Shown piece after piece: positions 44,801 to 57,814 of a stretch of 64,000 bases of DNA. A program made the translations under genes and the position numbers. How positions within the stretch are numbered: the stretch's first letter is position 1; each line of letters begins with the position of its first letter. The notes beneath the pieces are model-generated. The model had not been told where the DNA came from and did not search any database. It worked only from the letters and a program-made list of their open reading frames with translations. Source of the DNA: Orientallactaga sibirica (taxonomy: Eukaryota; Chordata; Mammalia; Rodentia; Dipodidae); contig JAEOAD010000018.1 of NCBI GenBank assembly GCA_036365145.1, forward strand, positions 7,954,001 through 8,018,000, given 5' to 3'.

Positions 44801-47800
44801 TTAGTTTTTGATTAGCCCTCCCTCCACATTTCCTTTACTCAATCCCTTCCCCTGACCTCACTTAGGCCTTTTCACCCCATTAATCTGTTCTTGTACTTAC
44901 ATATATACAATACCATCCATTCTATTCCCCTTATATCCGCTTTCTAGCTTACTGGCTTCTGCTACTGAGTTTTATTCCTACTCACATAGAAGTCCAATCA
45001 TTTGTAGCTAAGATCCACATATGAGATAGAACATGTGATGGTTGGCTTTCTGGGCCTGGTTTAGCTCACTAAGTATAACCCTTTCCAGATCCATCCCTTG
45101 TCCTGAAAATTTCATAATTTCAATTTTCTTTACTGCTGAGTAGAACTCCATTGTATAAATGTGCCACATCTTCATTATCCACTCATCAGTTGAGAGACAT
45201 CTAGGCTGGTTCCATTTCCTAGCTATTATGAATAGAGCAGCAATAAACATGGTTGAGCAACTATCTCTAAAATAGTGACTTGAGTCCTTGGGTATATGCC
45301 TAGGAGTGGTATAGCTGGGTCATATGATAGACCTATTTTTAGCTGTCTCAGGAAACTCCACACTGATTTCCACAATGGATGGACCAGACTGCATTCCCAC
45401 CAACAGGGTAGAAGGGTTCCTCTTTATCCACATCCTCACCAGCATTTATCATTATTTGTTTTTATGATGGCAGCCAACGTGACAGGAGTGAGATGTAATC
45501 TCAATATAGTTTTTGTGTTTGTGTGTTTATTTTTATTCATTTATTTGAGAGCAACAGACAGAGAGAAAAAGAGGCAGAGAGAGAGAAAAAGAGAAGAGTG
45601 ACTGAGAGAAAGAATGGGCACACCTGGGCCTCCAGGCACTGCAAATTAACTCTAGATGCATGCGCCACCTTGTGCATCTGGCTTACATGAGTACTGGGAA
45701 ATCAAGCCTCAAACCAAGGTCTTTAGGTGTCACAGGCAAGTGCTTAACCACTAGGCCATCTCTCCAGCCCTCAACATAGTTTTAATCTGTATTTCCCTGA
45801 TGTCTAGGGATGTAGAACATTTTTTTAGATGTTTATATACCATCTGTATTTCTTTTTCTGAGAACTCTCTATTTAGTTCCATAGCTTTTTAAAAAATTTA
45901 GTTATTTCATTTCTTATTAGTTAATTTTTGAGTTCTTTGTATATCCTAGATATTAATCCTCTATCAGATGTATAGCTGGCAAAGATTTTCTCCCATTCTG
46001 TAGGTTGCCTCTTTGCTCTAGTCAGTGTCCTTAGCTGTAGAAAAGCTTTGTAATTTCATGAGGTCCCAGTGGTTGATCTGTGGTTTTATTTCATGAGCAA
46101 TTGGGATTATATTCAGAAAGTCTTTGCCAAGACCAATATGTTGAAGGGTTTCCCCTACTATTTCCTCTAGCAGTTTCAGAGTTTCAGGTCTTATATTAAG
46201 TTCTTGGATCCATTTGGACATAATTCTTGTGCACGGAGAGAGATAAGGATCTATTTTCATCCTTCTACAGATATATATCCACTTTTCCCAGCGCCATTTG
46301 CTGAAGAGGCTGTTGTTTCTCCAATGAGTATTTTTGGCATTTTTGTCAAAGATCAGGTGGCTGTAGCTACCCAGGCTTACATCTGGGTCCTCTATTCTTT
46401 TCCATTGATTTACATGTCTGTTTTGTGCCAGTATTATGCTGTTTTTGTTACTATGGCTCTGTACATAGGTTAAATTCAGGTATGGTGATGCCACCAGCCT
46501 TATTTTTGTTGCTCAAAATTGTTTTGGATTGGTTTTTGTTCCAGTTTCTATTTCATTAATTTCTGTCCTAATCTTTGTTATTTCTTCCCATCTCCTGATT
46601 TTCAGTTTGCTTTGTTCTTCCTTTTCCAAGGTCTTAAAGTGAAGCATTAAGTTGTTTACTTGCAACCTTTCTAATTTCTTAATGTAGGCACTTAAAGCTG
46701 TAAATTTCCCTCTTAGGACTGCCTCATTGTGTCCCAAAGGTTTTGGTATGTTGTGTTCTTATTATCATTTGACTCTATGAATTTTTTGATTTCCTTCTTG
46801 ATTTCTTCATTGACCCATTCATCATTTAGTAGTGTATTGTTTAGTTTCTATGATTTTTTATGTATGCTCTATAGCTTTTCTTGCTATTGACTTATAGTTT
46901 GATCCCATTGTGATCAGATAGAGTGCAAGGAATTATTTTAATTTTCCTGTATTTGTTAAGATTTGCTTTATGTCCTAATATATGGTCTATTTTATAGGAT
47001 ATTCCATATGCTGCTGAAAAGAATGTGTATTCTTCAGCATTTGGATGAAATGTCCTGTATATATCTATTAGGTCCATTTGTTCTATGACATCATTTAATC
47101 CAGATGCATCTCAATTTATTTTTTTTCCAGGATGACCTGTCAATTGATGAGAATGGGGTGCTGAGGTCACCCACTACAACTGCATTTGATGTTATCTGTG
47201 ACCTTAGTTCTGATAGTGTTTGTTTGATGAAATTGGGAGCCCCATGTTAGGTGCATATATATTTAGGTTTATAATGTCTTCATGTTGGAGTGTTCCTTTA
47301 GTCAATATAAAGTGACCTTCCTTATCTTTCCAACTAATGTTGGTCTGAAATCAACCCTGTCAGATATTAGGATAGCTACTCTGGATTGTTTTCTAGGCCC
47401 ATTTTCTTGAAACACTATTTTCCAACCTTTCACCCTAATATGGTGTCCATCCTTTGTAGAAAGGTGAGTTTCTTGGAGGGAACAAATTGAAGGATCCTGC
47501 TTTTTAACCCAGTCTGCAAACCTATGTCTTTTGGATGGGACATTCAGGCCATTGATATTAAGAGTTATTATTGAAAGGTGTGTATTTTTGCCATTCTTCT
47601 TGTTTTGTAGTTCTTCCAGTTTTACCTTTGATCTTTTGTATTAATTAGTATTGGAGTATGGTTTGTTTTTTCCAGGTTTCTTATATGTGTGCTTTTCTTT
47701 CTCTTTAGCATGGAGGATCCTTTCAAGTATTTTCTGTAGACCTGGTTTTGTCTTCAAATATTCCATTAGCCTGCTTTTGTTGTGGAATGTCCTTATTTCT

Positions 47801-48060
47801 CCATCTATTTGAATGGATAGCTTTGCAAGATAAAGTAACGTTGGTTGACAGTTGTTATCTTTCAGAACTTGGAATACATCACTCCAAGCCCTTCTGGATT
47901 TTAAAGTTTGTGTTGAGTAATCTGCTATGATTCTGATGGGCTTGCCTTTGTAGGTGACTTGCTTTTTCTCTCGAGCTGCTTTCAATATATTTTCTTTGGT
48001 TTGTATGTTTGGTAGTTTAATTATAATATGGTGGGGAAATGTTCTCTCTAGGTTTTGTCT
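44801..48060 (-). mobile_element. Older L1 (Lx-like) fragment, internally deleted
   Basis: Minus strand, from 3' end of ORF2 at the left to ORF1 C-terminal region at the right (47641-47985). Around 46490-46540 it jumps from the ORF2 C-terminal region straight to the ORF2 linker after the endonuclease, so the reverse-transcriptase core is missing. Split by the SINE at 45515-45770. Confidence 0.8.
45515..45770 (-). repeat. DIP-type tRNA SINE in L1
   Basis: Antisense copy ending TAGGCCATCTCTCCAGCCC; near-perfect direct repeats TCAAYATAGTTTT at 45501 and 45771. Confidence 0.93.
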
Positions 48061-50664
48061 GTTTGGGTCATTCCCTTGATAAGTAAGAAGTGGCCTTCTT
48101 TGTCTTTTTTGATTACTTTTGGTTTGAAGTGTATTTTATTCAATATCAGTATAGCAACACCTGCTTGTTTTTTATTTCTGTTTGCTTAGAATATCATTTT
48201 CCACCTTTCACCCTGAGGAGATGTCTGTCTTTAGTGGTGAGGTGGGTTTCTTGAGGACAGAAGATTGAGGGATCTAAATTTCTGATCCACCCTGTTAGCT
48301 TATGTCTTTTGATGGGGGAATTAAGGCTATTAATGTTCAGGTTGATAACTGTGAGGTTGGATTTAATCCCTGCCATATTGTGATGGTTTATGCAATTTGG
48401 TGTTTTCTTAGGCCTTGTAGTTTTTGTGCCTTCTCTGAGTTTGGTTATTGTGATCTGATTATTATAGGCACTTGAGATTGGTTATTTGACTCTTCAGAGT
48501 ACTCTCTCTAGGTTTGGCTTTGTGTTCATATAGTTGTAAAGCTGACTTCTATCATGGAAAGTTTCTCTGTAACCATCTATTATGAGGGATACTTTTGCTG
48601 GGTAGAGTAGTGTGGGTTGGAAGCCATAAATTCTTAGACTTTGCAGTGTTCCAGGCACTTCTGGCTTTCAGTGTTTCTATTGAAAAGTCTGAAGTAATTC
48701 TGATGGAGTTATTTTCATATGTAATGTGTTGTTTCTCCCTAGCTGCTTTTAGGATTTTCTCTTTGTAATTGATGTTTAGAGTCTTAATGATAATATGTCT
48801 TGGAGAATTTCTCCTTTTCCAGTCTGTTTGGAGTTATGTTAGCTTCTTGTGACTTGACAGGACTTTCTTTTGAGAGGGTGGAAAAGTTTTCTTTGATAAT
48901 TTTATTGAATAAGTTCTCCATTCCTTTGGTCTGAATTTCTTCCCCTTCTGGTATCCCCATAATCCAAATGCTAGGAAGTTTAAGGGTATCCACAGTTTCC
49001 ACATGTCTGTTCACAAAATTTTTTGAACTTATTGAAACCTTTGGACTCACAAACTGTTTCTTCTGTTTTGTCTTCTTGTTCTGAGTTTCTATCCTCCATG
49101 TGGCTGACTCTATTCTTGAGAGCTTCTATAGAGTTTTTGACTTGTTCAATTTGGTTTGTATTTTCTACTGCCTTTTTATGTATAGTATCCATCCCTCTGT
49201 CAAGTTCCCTTTTCACATCATTTACTGATTTACTTAATGTTTCTTGGAATTAATCCTTGCATTTATTTGTGTCTTCAGTGGGATTATCCAGCTGATTTTT
49301 GAGGTCCCCTTTTTTTTCCCATTGTCCTTCATATCATTTAACTGTCTTTAGAACCCTTCCTGGTTCTTTTCCATTAGTTCTAACCTATCAAGGACAGCAT
49401 TCATACAGTTATTGGACCTTTTTGATTTTCTGCAAGTTTTGCTAATTGCTTGGCCAGGATTGCATAGTTTATATCTTCATTTTGGGGTTTTGGTCCTATT
49501 GTCTCTTCTATGTTTTGATTAGAGAACTCCATTGTAGGACTTGGTGACCTTGTTTGATTTATTTGCGTTTGATTTTTTGTGTTATTCCTTTTGTGCTATG
49601 ATCTGCCCATCACTGTATAGGAGTCTTACTTAATTTAGGAGGAAGCTATAGTTTATCCTTGAAGTGTCTTCAGTGATTATTCCCTTTTATGCTTGCCTCT
49701 ATTAGGCCTCTAATGGCAATGGGGCCTGTCTGCTCAGATAGAAGGAGGCTGTGAGGCTCTGGTTGGGGACCAAGGACTTGATGAAGGGGTTTTTTGGTCA
49801 GTGGCTGGGGTATTGGACTACATGATCAGGTGGTCCAAGGAGAGAGGGGGTGGGGGGAATGGTGTAGAGCAGACTGGTATTGCAGTGGGGTTGCAGAGGG
49901 GGGGAGGATGGGATTTCATAGTCCTTCAATGCTGAGGGGTGAGGGGATGGTACAGTGGGGTCTGTTGTGACGGTGTAGCAGGGGGTGGATGGGACTGCTG
50001 TGACTTTCACATGGCAGGACATGGAGCTGGGACTGTTGTGGGTCAGGTGATGCATGGGGGTTGGGAGTGTTTGTCCCAGTGGTGGGAATGGGGGAACAAA
50101 GGGAGGGAAGGGGAAATGCTAGCCTGCTGGCCTGGGTCCTAGTAGTCTGCAGGATGTGCAGGAAGACCTGGTCCACACCAGTGGCTGGGACTGTGGTTGC
50201 AAGGAGATCTCAATGGTAGGAAAACTGAGGGAGGAAGGGGAAATGCTACCCTGCTGGCCTTGGTCCGAGTAGCCTGATGGTAGTGCAGGAGGAACCTGGT
50301 CTGTGCACAGTGGGGTGGCAGCTTGGGCAGTGCAAGGAGATCTTGGTGGCAGGAAAGCCCTGGGAGGGAGGGGAAGGAAGGGGAATGCTAGCCTGCTAGT
50401 CAAAGTCTGGGTAGCATGCAGGTAGTGCAGGAGGAAGCTGGTCCATGAACAGCAGCAACTGGGAGGGCAGCTGAGATGGCTGCCTGAAGAGTTTGGGGGA
50501 CTGGTGAGCTATCCAAAAGCATATTAAAACCAGCATATTCCCTACTTTTCTCCTTCACACCTTCCCACTGGATGTCTATTAGGATCTACAATCCCTATGA
50601 ACCCCAAATATCTTGCCTTTCCTTCCCCATGAGGTGAAGTGTGTTTAGGCAGATGCCATCTTGA
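48060..50664 (-). mobile_element. Younger L1, 5' half only
   Basis: Minus strand: 5' end near 50664 (complement of CAAGATGGCATCTGCC), 5' UTR to about 49750, ORF1 about 49700-48700, ORF2 start (MAGIKSNL at 48376) with intact QETH motif, stopping in the endonuclease region at about 48060. The 3' two thirds are absent. Confidence 0.8.
50106..50480 (-). repeat. Three tandem L1 5' UTR monomers
   Basis: Units start at 'aatgctagcctgctgg' and its variants at 50115, 50242 and 50394, giving spacings of 127 and 152 bp. Each carries 'gtgcaggaggaa' and 'tggtcc' type blocks. Confidence 0.75.
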
Positions 50665-52085
50665 ACAGAAGTTAGAAAAATAATCTTAAACTGCTGTTCT
50701 GCTTCCAGTTTGGGGAGTAATTGGTACCTGCATAGGCATACAGACAAGCCAAAGTTGTTTTCAAACAGATGCCAAGTTTTTATGCTGTCTTGTCTTTTCC
50801 TAATATACAATTTCTAGATCAAATCAATTGGCTTAATGTTATCGCTAAAATAATTGATTAAATATTGTTTTCAGGGCTACTAAAATGTTCTGCCTGCACT
50901 TATATCTGACAGATACTTAAAATAGTAAATATGTGTGTTTTCTATGCTCCAGATATAGCTTACACTGTCACCTGACTACTAAATTTAAGTACTAATCAGG
51001 ATGATTGTAAACTATTGTGTCATTCTATAAGCAGATCTGCTTTGCTAACCAGATATGGTCTGCACCTTTTTAACTAAATCTAGTTTGCTAATCAGATATG
51101 TTCAGTCTCTCTGAATGACTAATAACCATATGCAGCATCCAATATCAATTGGAAACATTGGAGTTAAGAAGATAACCAATATTTTTGTTCCTGCTGTGAG
51201 GTCAGAAGACCACAGGAGATGAGGGGACACTTGATAACTTCTAGCCTTTGGTAAGTTACCTGTCTTCTTGATAAGGGAGGATATGGAGACCCAGAGATGG
51301 ATCGCAAGTCAGTGTATCTGCAACAGGAAAGACACATCAGAGGAAAATCAGTCCTCTAGGCTTCCCAAAGGAGGGAGGGCCAATTGGTCAGCAAAGCCTT
51401 GATTTATCCTAGCAGATAACAATTCTGAGAGTCATAGAACTCCTCAAAGGTCCCTAAAAGTCTCTCCTACAGAGCCATTATTGACCTCCAAAATATAATC
51501 CATAGTTAATTTTGGCAGCCTGCATTGTCTTAATTACCCTGTAAGAAAATATAGCTACAAAATATTACAATATAAACAAAGATTCAGAGTAATAGGCTCC
51601 CCTGTCTGATGCTGACTTACAATACTAAACTCTAACATTAACTCATGCCTTCTGCTTCTGCCTGTCCCTGATTAGTCAGCCACTGTTGCCTTTAAATAAA
51701 AATTCCAAAAATTGTCCACACTGGTTATGTTTACCTGATAGTTAATGATTTGTATTAGTACAATCTATCTTTGACATATCTTATTAAAGGAGGTATATCA
51801 CTGAGAACAGATCTCACACCTCCATCCTAACATGTAAAAATGATTTAGAGTTCTAGCTTTTTGTAGTTACTGATGTGAGTGGTGCTGGTTGTTTAAACAT
51901 GTCTCTTTGCTAAGATTAATAGAGGTAAATCAGATTCTTCTGCTATTGATGGTTCTCCCTTAAAATTTGTAACACTAGGGGCCCCACATACCCTCAAGGA
52001 ATTGGGCCCATACCCCTCAGCCAAGGGGCATAGTTTCAGCATTCCAAAGTCAAGAGGACAGTGTCCTCAGATGATTGCAGCAGCT
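50665..52085. other. AT-rich DNA, possibly decayed retroelement
   Basis: No exon recognised. Some of 51190-51960 has retroviral-like texture but no motif I can name. Confidence 0.35.
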
Positions 52086-52669
52086 AACAAATTACCAGAA
52101 ACCGAGAGGGTCCCTTCCAGGTCACGTTCCGAAGTACACCTATAACAAGAAGACTACAGCCCTGTTCTAGTCACTCTGAAAGCTGACTAGTCTACACATG
52201 GCAGAAGCTTAAGGAATTCAATGTAAGATATCAAAAAAAATGGACATGCTGTCCACCAGTCCTACTGTTTTTTACTGTGCCTGGTTGGGAAAGTTACATG
52301 TTAGAACATAATGGATTATGACTGGGAAGATGAGGGCAATGTAATAGAAAAGCTGAAAGCTGGACTTATGCATTAAGTCACTGTAAGAGTTAACTGCCAA
52401 GATCTGAACTTATCTCTGTCAGTAGCTGAAGGAATCCCAAAGAGAGAACTATTTAAGAGGATCCAGAGGGACAATAAGAGAGAAGGACAGTTTAGACTAA
52501 AATAGAGTAAAATAGAGCTCATGGTTAGGGTGACACAACTACATAATTCATATGCATGTTGATTCATAGGTATGTTTTGAAAAAAAATTGAATAATATAG
52601 ATTGCATAAGCTAACTGTCATGTCCTACTTCTATAAACCAGCTGCCCCCTTGCTTATATGAAAATTTGT

Positions 52670-52837
52670 CTTCTTGGTCACCCTGGCTCACCACTCTTGA
52701 TTACTGCCATCTCTGGACCCATAATTTTGTTGCTTTTAGGATTGATTGTAGACCCTGGCATTTTAAATGCTTTAATCAAGTTTATCCAACAGAGAATTTC
52801 CTCAGTAAAATTAATGATCATTAGATACCAATACTAG
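52670..52837 (+). pseudogene. Retroviral env transmembrane-subunit fragment, frameshifted
   Basis: The env transmembrane subunit mediates membrane fusion in the virus. Here only the membrane-spanning helix and the cytoplasmic tail are recognisable, of the gammaretrovirus type, with a conserved Leu-rich helix and a following glutamine/arginine-rich segment, ending in a TAG at 52835-52837. A one-base insertion near 52700 breaks the frame just before the helix. No fusion peptide, immunosuppressive-type segment or surface subunit is readable; not functional. Confidence 0.72.
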
Positions 52838-52889
52838 CCACTTCCCACAGGAGAGTCAAAGGTTTGACTTGGTGTGCCAACTCAATAGG

Positions 52890-53262
52890 GGAATGGGATG
52901 GATAAGGAAATGTTTTCTAATATGGAATTGGTATGACTTAATTAAATGGACTGTCTATAAGGCACTGGTATGTAGAAAGAAAAGAAGGAACTGAGAATTA
53001 ACAGGGCCTTGCAAATGTTATCTTTGGTATGCAGGAAGATACCAGGTCATCTGCTTGAGGATATCAACGTGACTGTTGTCATGTGACTGTTGTCATGTAC
53101 TTGTGGTTTTGTCTTTATAACTCCTGACCAGCTGGAACTCAGGGCTGCACTCTTGAGTTCCCAACTCGAAGTGTAGTCCTGGCCAGTAAATAAAGCCTCT
53201 ATTTGTTAATATCATATTTGTATCTAACTGGCAAGTCTCTGAGTGACCCCAGACACATGACA
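52890..53262 (+). promoter_or_regulatory. 3' LTR of the retroviral remnant
   Basis: A purine-rich tract (aataggggaatg) lies just upstream. TATAA-type box at about 53115, polyadenylation signal AATAAA at 53189-53194, and a CA end near 53262 after 'gtgaccccagacac'. The 5' boundary is approximate. Confidence 0.65.
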
Positions 53263-53284
53263 TTAGCTCCACTATGGGGGAACC

Positions 53285-53385
53285 TCAATGGAATGCGGGT
53301 TAGAGAAAGGTAATACATGAGCATAACTGGATGGGAACATGACATAATTGCAATATGTTCATATATTAAAGTTCTAAATTAAAAA
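53285..53385 (+). repeat. L1 3' UTR end
   Basis: Closing block caatatgttcatatattaaa as at 26318-26340. Confidence 0.65.
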
Positions 53386-53728
53386 TAGAACTGAGGCTTG
53401 GGCCATGACTCATACAATATCACTCACCCATTAAGTAGTATGAGAAATAAGCTTTGATGGGCTGCAATGGGAAGTAGATGATAACATGGTTAGGACAGCT
53501 TAGAAGAGGCCTGGTTCCTCAGACAAACAGGTATAAAATGCTGTAATACTTACTAAATTCAATACATTATAACTCATTATAAAAACTAACTATACATTGC
53601 AATATATCAAAAATAGTCCTAAGAAAAGTTGCCATATCATTTCATTCCTGTCATGAGCCTATCATGAGTTCTGGTGTCAATCCATTAAGCAGTTCTCCAG
53701 CCAACTCCAACTCCAAAGCAACAGATCA
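53386..53728. other. No feature seen
   Basis: Unique sequence. Confidence 0.5.
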
Positions 53729-53958
53729 GAGATGGAGTGATGGTTCAGCAGTTAAAGGTACGTTCTTGCAAAATCTGACATCCCAGATTCAATTCCCCAG
53801 TACCCACATAAAGCCAGATACACAAAGTGGTACATGCACTTGGAGTTTGTTTGCAGTAGCAGGAGATCCTTGAATGCCCATACTCACTCTGTCTCCATCC
53901 CCTCTCTCTCTCATATGTATTTGTGTGTGCCTCAAATAAATAAAAAAGTATTTTTTAA
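53729..53958 (+). repeat. DIP-type tRNA SINE, diverged
   Basis: Head GAGATGGAGTGATGGTTCAG, body aaagccagatacacaaagtg, tail AAATAAATAAAAAAG. Confidence 0.88.
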
Positions 53959-55190
53959 AAGAGCAATAGACCAAACCCTGAGTCCAAAGCCCATGCCCTC
54001 TAGTCATAGCACTGACTAATGGTCTCCTCTCTCAGAACAAATTTCCTGCTCCAAATTGTTATTTTATTTGCAAGAATTCTCAAAGGGCTAATGACAAAAA
54101 AAAGCCTGACATTTGTTTAAAAGAGCTCAGACTGAGAAAAAAGGCAAAGCCCCTAAAGGGATAGTTGTATGAACCTTAGAAAAAGGGTTTAAAACCCCAG
54201 CTGTAAATCAGAGCAAGAGGTCATTGTTACAATCAGACAGGAGACAAGTTCAACTTTAGTTGATCTATGCAAGGCCCAGACACTTCCAAAGAATGTAAAT
54301 AAATAGAACATATACCTCAATTTGCTAGTTCTACAGAGGAATTCACTCTTTCAAACTTTTCTTTGTCTTTCACGCATGCACATTCATGGACATACACTCT
54401 CACACACATAGACTTTGAGGTACACTTCCTCAATATTACCTTATAAGTTTACAAAGTACTTTATAAATGACATTAGAAGCCCATTCACCTGCTTACTATG
54501 TAGAGGTAGCTCCAATAGTTAAACATTTATTCTTATAATACTAAGACAAAATTATAATCATTTTCAAATGCAGAATGTTTCTAGCACAGGATGGAATGGA
54601 AGGCTGAAAGGGACGACCTTGGTATATTGAACAGCACTACAGTCAAGAGATAGTGCCCTCCTCAAATGTAAAGGGAATCTAGATAGTATCTAACCCCACT
54701 CACACTCTTATAAGTGCAGGAATGCTGAAGACTTTCCATGGTACCTACCCTGTAATGTAATTCGTGTGTGCAGGTGTCTTTTGGTTCACTTACATTATCC
54801 TATGGGAACGGAGGCTTGAGAAATGGCACATTAATGTTAACATTCTGGCATCTGTGATTGCTATGACCAATAAATTGTCCTTTGTGTTTGAACATGGTTC
54901 TTTGTCTTCTACCCACATTCATGAAACTTGTTTCAGTCTTGTTTATTTACTTAGGCTTAGGGGGAAAAAATCCAAGTCTCTCAGCAGTTTTTAATACTGG
55001 GATATAATAGTCAAAAAAGAAATAAAGAGAATTGAATAGAAGTGAAAGAATTTGAAGGGACATTGACAAGAAGTGATAAAAATATTAAATGTGGAATAAG
55101 TGCATTTTTCCTCTTCAATATTTTCCCATCTTTCCAAGGACATTTCTGTGAATCCACTCAATTCCTAGTTGTTCTGTGGTTTTAAAAAAA
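53959..55190. other. No feature seen
   Basis: Unique sequence with short open frames only. Confidence 0.5.
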
Positions 55191-55732
55191 TGGGAATTAG
55201 ATCCCTGCACTCTTACCACCACTACCACCCCTGCCTCCCCCAACCACTATCATTGTTATATCTAGGGTCTAATAGGTTTGTGAAGGGCACGAATCCTCTT
55301 CATCCTTCTCTAGCACCCCTCCTCATCCTCACCACCCCTTTCCTACCCAAAAGCTCCCCTCCACCTTCTGCTAAGGCCATACCTACTGACTGACAGGTTT
55401 GTGAAGAACACTAATTCTCTCCATCCCATTGCTCTACCCATGTGCACCCTTACAACCTGCCATTTTTATACCAAGGGAAGACAGGCTTTGTGAATAGTGG
55501 AATTTCTCTCCACTCTACTCCTGCATCTGCATGTACCCTCATCACTGGGCATTGATGAGACATTGAAGAGACAGACAAGATCGAGACTGATGTCAATCCT
55601 TTCTCCTTCACCTGCATTGTATGTACCCACATCACTCACCACTGTGATCTAGTTATGATTGGCACCCCCACAAAGGTACACATAATAGGACTTTGTGATT
55701 GGGTCCAGTGTTCAGACTTTCCTTAGTAACCC

Positions 55733-55960
55733 TTTTATTTATTTATTTATTTATTTTTAGTATTTTATTTGTTTATTTTTATTTTAAGAGAAAGAGGCAG
55801 ATAGAGAATGGGCACATCAGTAGCCCTAGCCACTGCAAATGAACTCCAGATGCATGCACCACATTGTGCATCTGGCTTTATGTGGGAAATGGATAAGCAA
55901 ACGTGGGTCCCAAGGCTTCACAGACTGGTGACTTAACTGCTAAACCATTTCTCCAGCCCC
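55733..55960 (-). repeat. DIP-type tRNA SINE
   Basis: Antisense copy ending AAACCATTTCTCCAGCCCC; imperfect direct repeats AGTAAYCYTTTT on both sides; nested in the L1 5' UTR. Confidence 0.9.
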
Positions 55961-57464
55961 AGTAATCTTTTTAAATCCACCATGGGGGTGTGGCTGGCCA
56001 TTAGGGCTAAGACTTGCACTAAGTTTCAGCATCCAGATTCCCTTTCTAGGCCCTAAAGAGCAATCTCCCATTTGAGCAGCAACCCACATGTACTTTCAAG
56101 CACAGCAGCAACCAAAATGAGACCACTTCACCTACCCTAACTATGAAGAAGTGCTAGGTACCTATAAAACAGATCCCTAAGCACCACAGTACAGAGCAAA
56201 GAGCAGCAAACACAAAGAAACATCAAGTTCCATTCTAAGTAGAAGTGTGTCAGAGAAACTTGACCAAAGCACTCTCCAGATGGGTAAATCTCAAGGTAAC
56301 ATGAAAAACCAAGCATTACATCTCCCCAGATAAATACCAAACCCATAGCAGAGCAGCTATGAGAGCTGCCTAGAAGAAACTCCAAATAAAGAACTCAAAA
56401 GAATGATAATAAATGGTATAAAGAATGCAAAAAGACATGCGTGAATGCATGAATAAAATCCTGAATAAGTTCAAAGTGGATACAAACAAACAGATGAAAT
56501 GAGGACCTCTAACCTGGATATAAAAATAGAACTCAATAAAGGGACAGAAATCCTAAAGTAAAACCAAGGTAAAATAAAGCTGGAATAAAAAATCGAAGAC
56601 AAACAAAAAGCTTCATCAATAAAATGGATCAAGTGTAATGCATAGTATGAAGCCTTGAAAACAGAGAAGAAAGAGGATTTGAATCAATTAGTTAACCAAA
56701 GAGTGGCTCAAAAAATATGGATGGAAAATGAAATGGGTAACATCTTGAAAAGTCCAATGTTCTAATTGTGGTTATACAAGAAGGGGGAAAAACTTCAGGC
56801 TAATGGCATAAGAATATTTTTAATAAAATTATACAAGAAAATTTCCCAACTCAAAGGAAAGAGATGACAATCCAGGTAAAAGAAGTATACAGAAAAACAA
56901 ACAGAACCAGAAAAAAATACCCCAAGATATTATATTCAAAACACAGGACAAAGAAAGGGTACTGAAAGCTGCAAGCAACAAACATTGCAACATGTACAAA
57001 AGGAGATCCATCAAATAACATCTGGCATTTCAATGGAAACACTAAGACCAAGAAGGGCTTCAAATTATGTATTTTAACTGTTGAAGAACACAGCTGTGAA
57101 CCCAAACTACTATACCAAGTAAAACAATCTCTCATAATAGAAGGAAAAAGAAAAAAAACTTTTGACATTAAAAACCAGCTATATGAACATATGAGCACTA
57201 CATCAGCCCTACAGAGAGAGAATACTGGATGGAATACTTTGCACTGAACAGAAGAATAAGAAGCAAGGGTAAAAATAATCAAAACTAGAAAAGTTGTTAA
57301 AGCAAATGAAGATGAAGAAAACACTAAACTGCACAGTCATCAATATGACCAGGATTAACTCACTTGTCAAAAATAAATCTGAATATCAGTGTACTCAATT
57401 CTCCAATCAAAACAGATAGGTTAATAGGTTGGATCAGAAAACAGGATTGATATCTGGTTAAAAT

Positions 57465-57806
57465 GGTTAAGGAGCCAAAGGATCTTGGGGATGAAAAAAT
57501 GAGGCAAGATAACACAAAATACACTCTTCTTCCAACAACTGTGTAAGAAATGATTAACCCAGGGGAGTCAAGACACAAAGTGGCCTAGATATTCATGACT
57601 TCACAGTAGTTGTTGTCTACCTACACAAGTCCTGCATAATAGGGGGGGAAATGACAGCATCAAAATAGAAGAGAGATTTTTATAAAGAAGAAGTGATTGG
57701 GTGGAAGAGGAGTTTGGTAGGGAGGACATGGAGGGTGGTGGAAGGGGACTAGGATCATGTTATATTCTATATATTTATGGAGGTTGCCAATAAAAAAGTT
57801 TTTTAA
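57465..57806 (+). repeat. L1 3' UTR end inserted within older L1
   Basis: 'attcatgacttcacagtagt', 'tacacaagtcctgcataata' and 'aattatggaggttgcc' like blocks match the 3' ends at 30550-30775 and 62810-63035; it separates the two ORF2 pieces. Confidence 0.7.
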
Positions 57807-57814
57807 AGCTACTT

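Larger units (their letters stand above)
52086..53262 (+). mobile_element. Endogenous gammaretrovirus-like remnant, 3' end
   Basis: Plus-strand remnant containing a possible integrase C-terminal scrap (around 52100-52140), an env transmembrane-subunit tail (52670-52837) and a 3' LTR. The surface-subunit region is too short to be present, and no 5' LTR was found, so the provirus is 5'-truncated and internally deleted. It appears to lie in or next to an L1 3' UTR (53285-53385). Confidence 0.7.
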
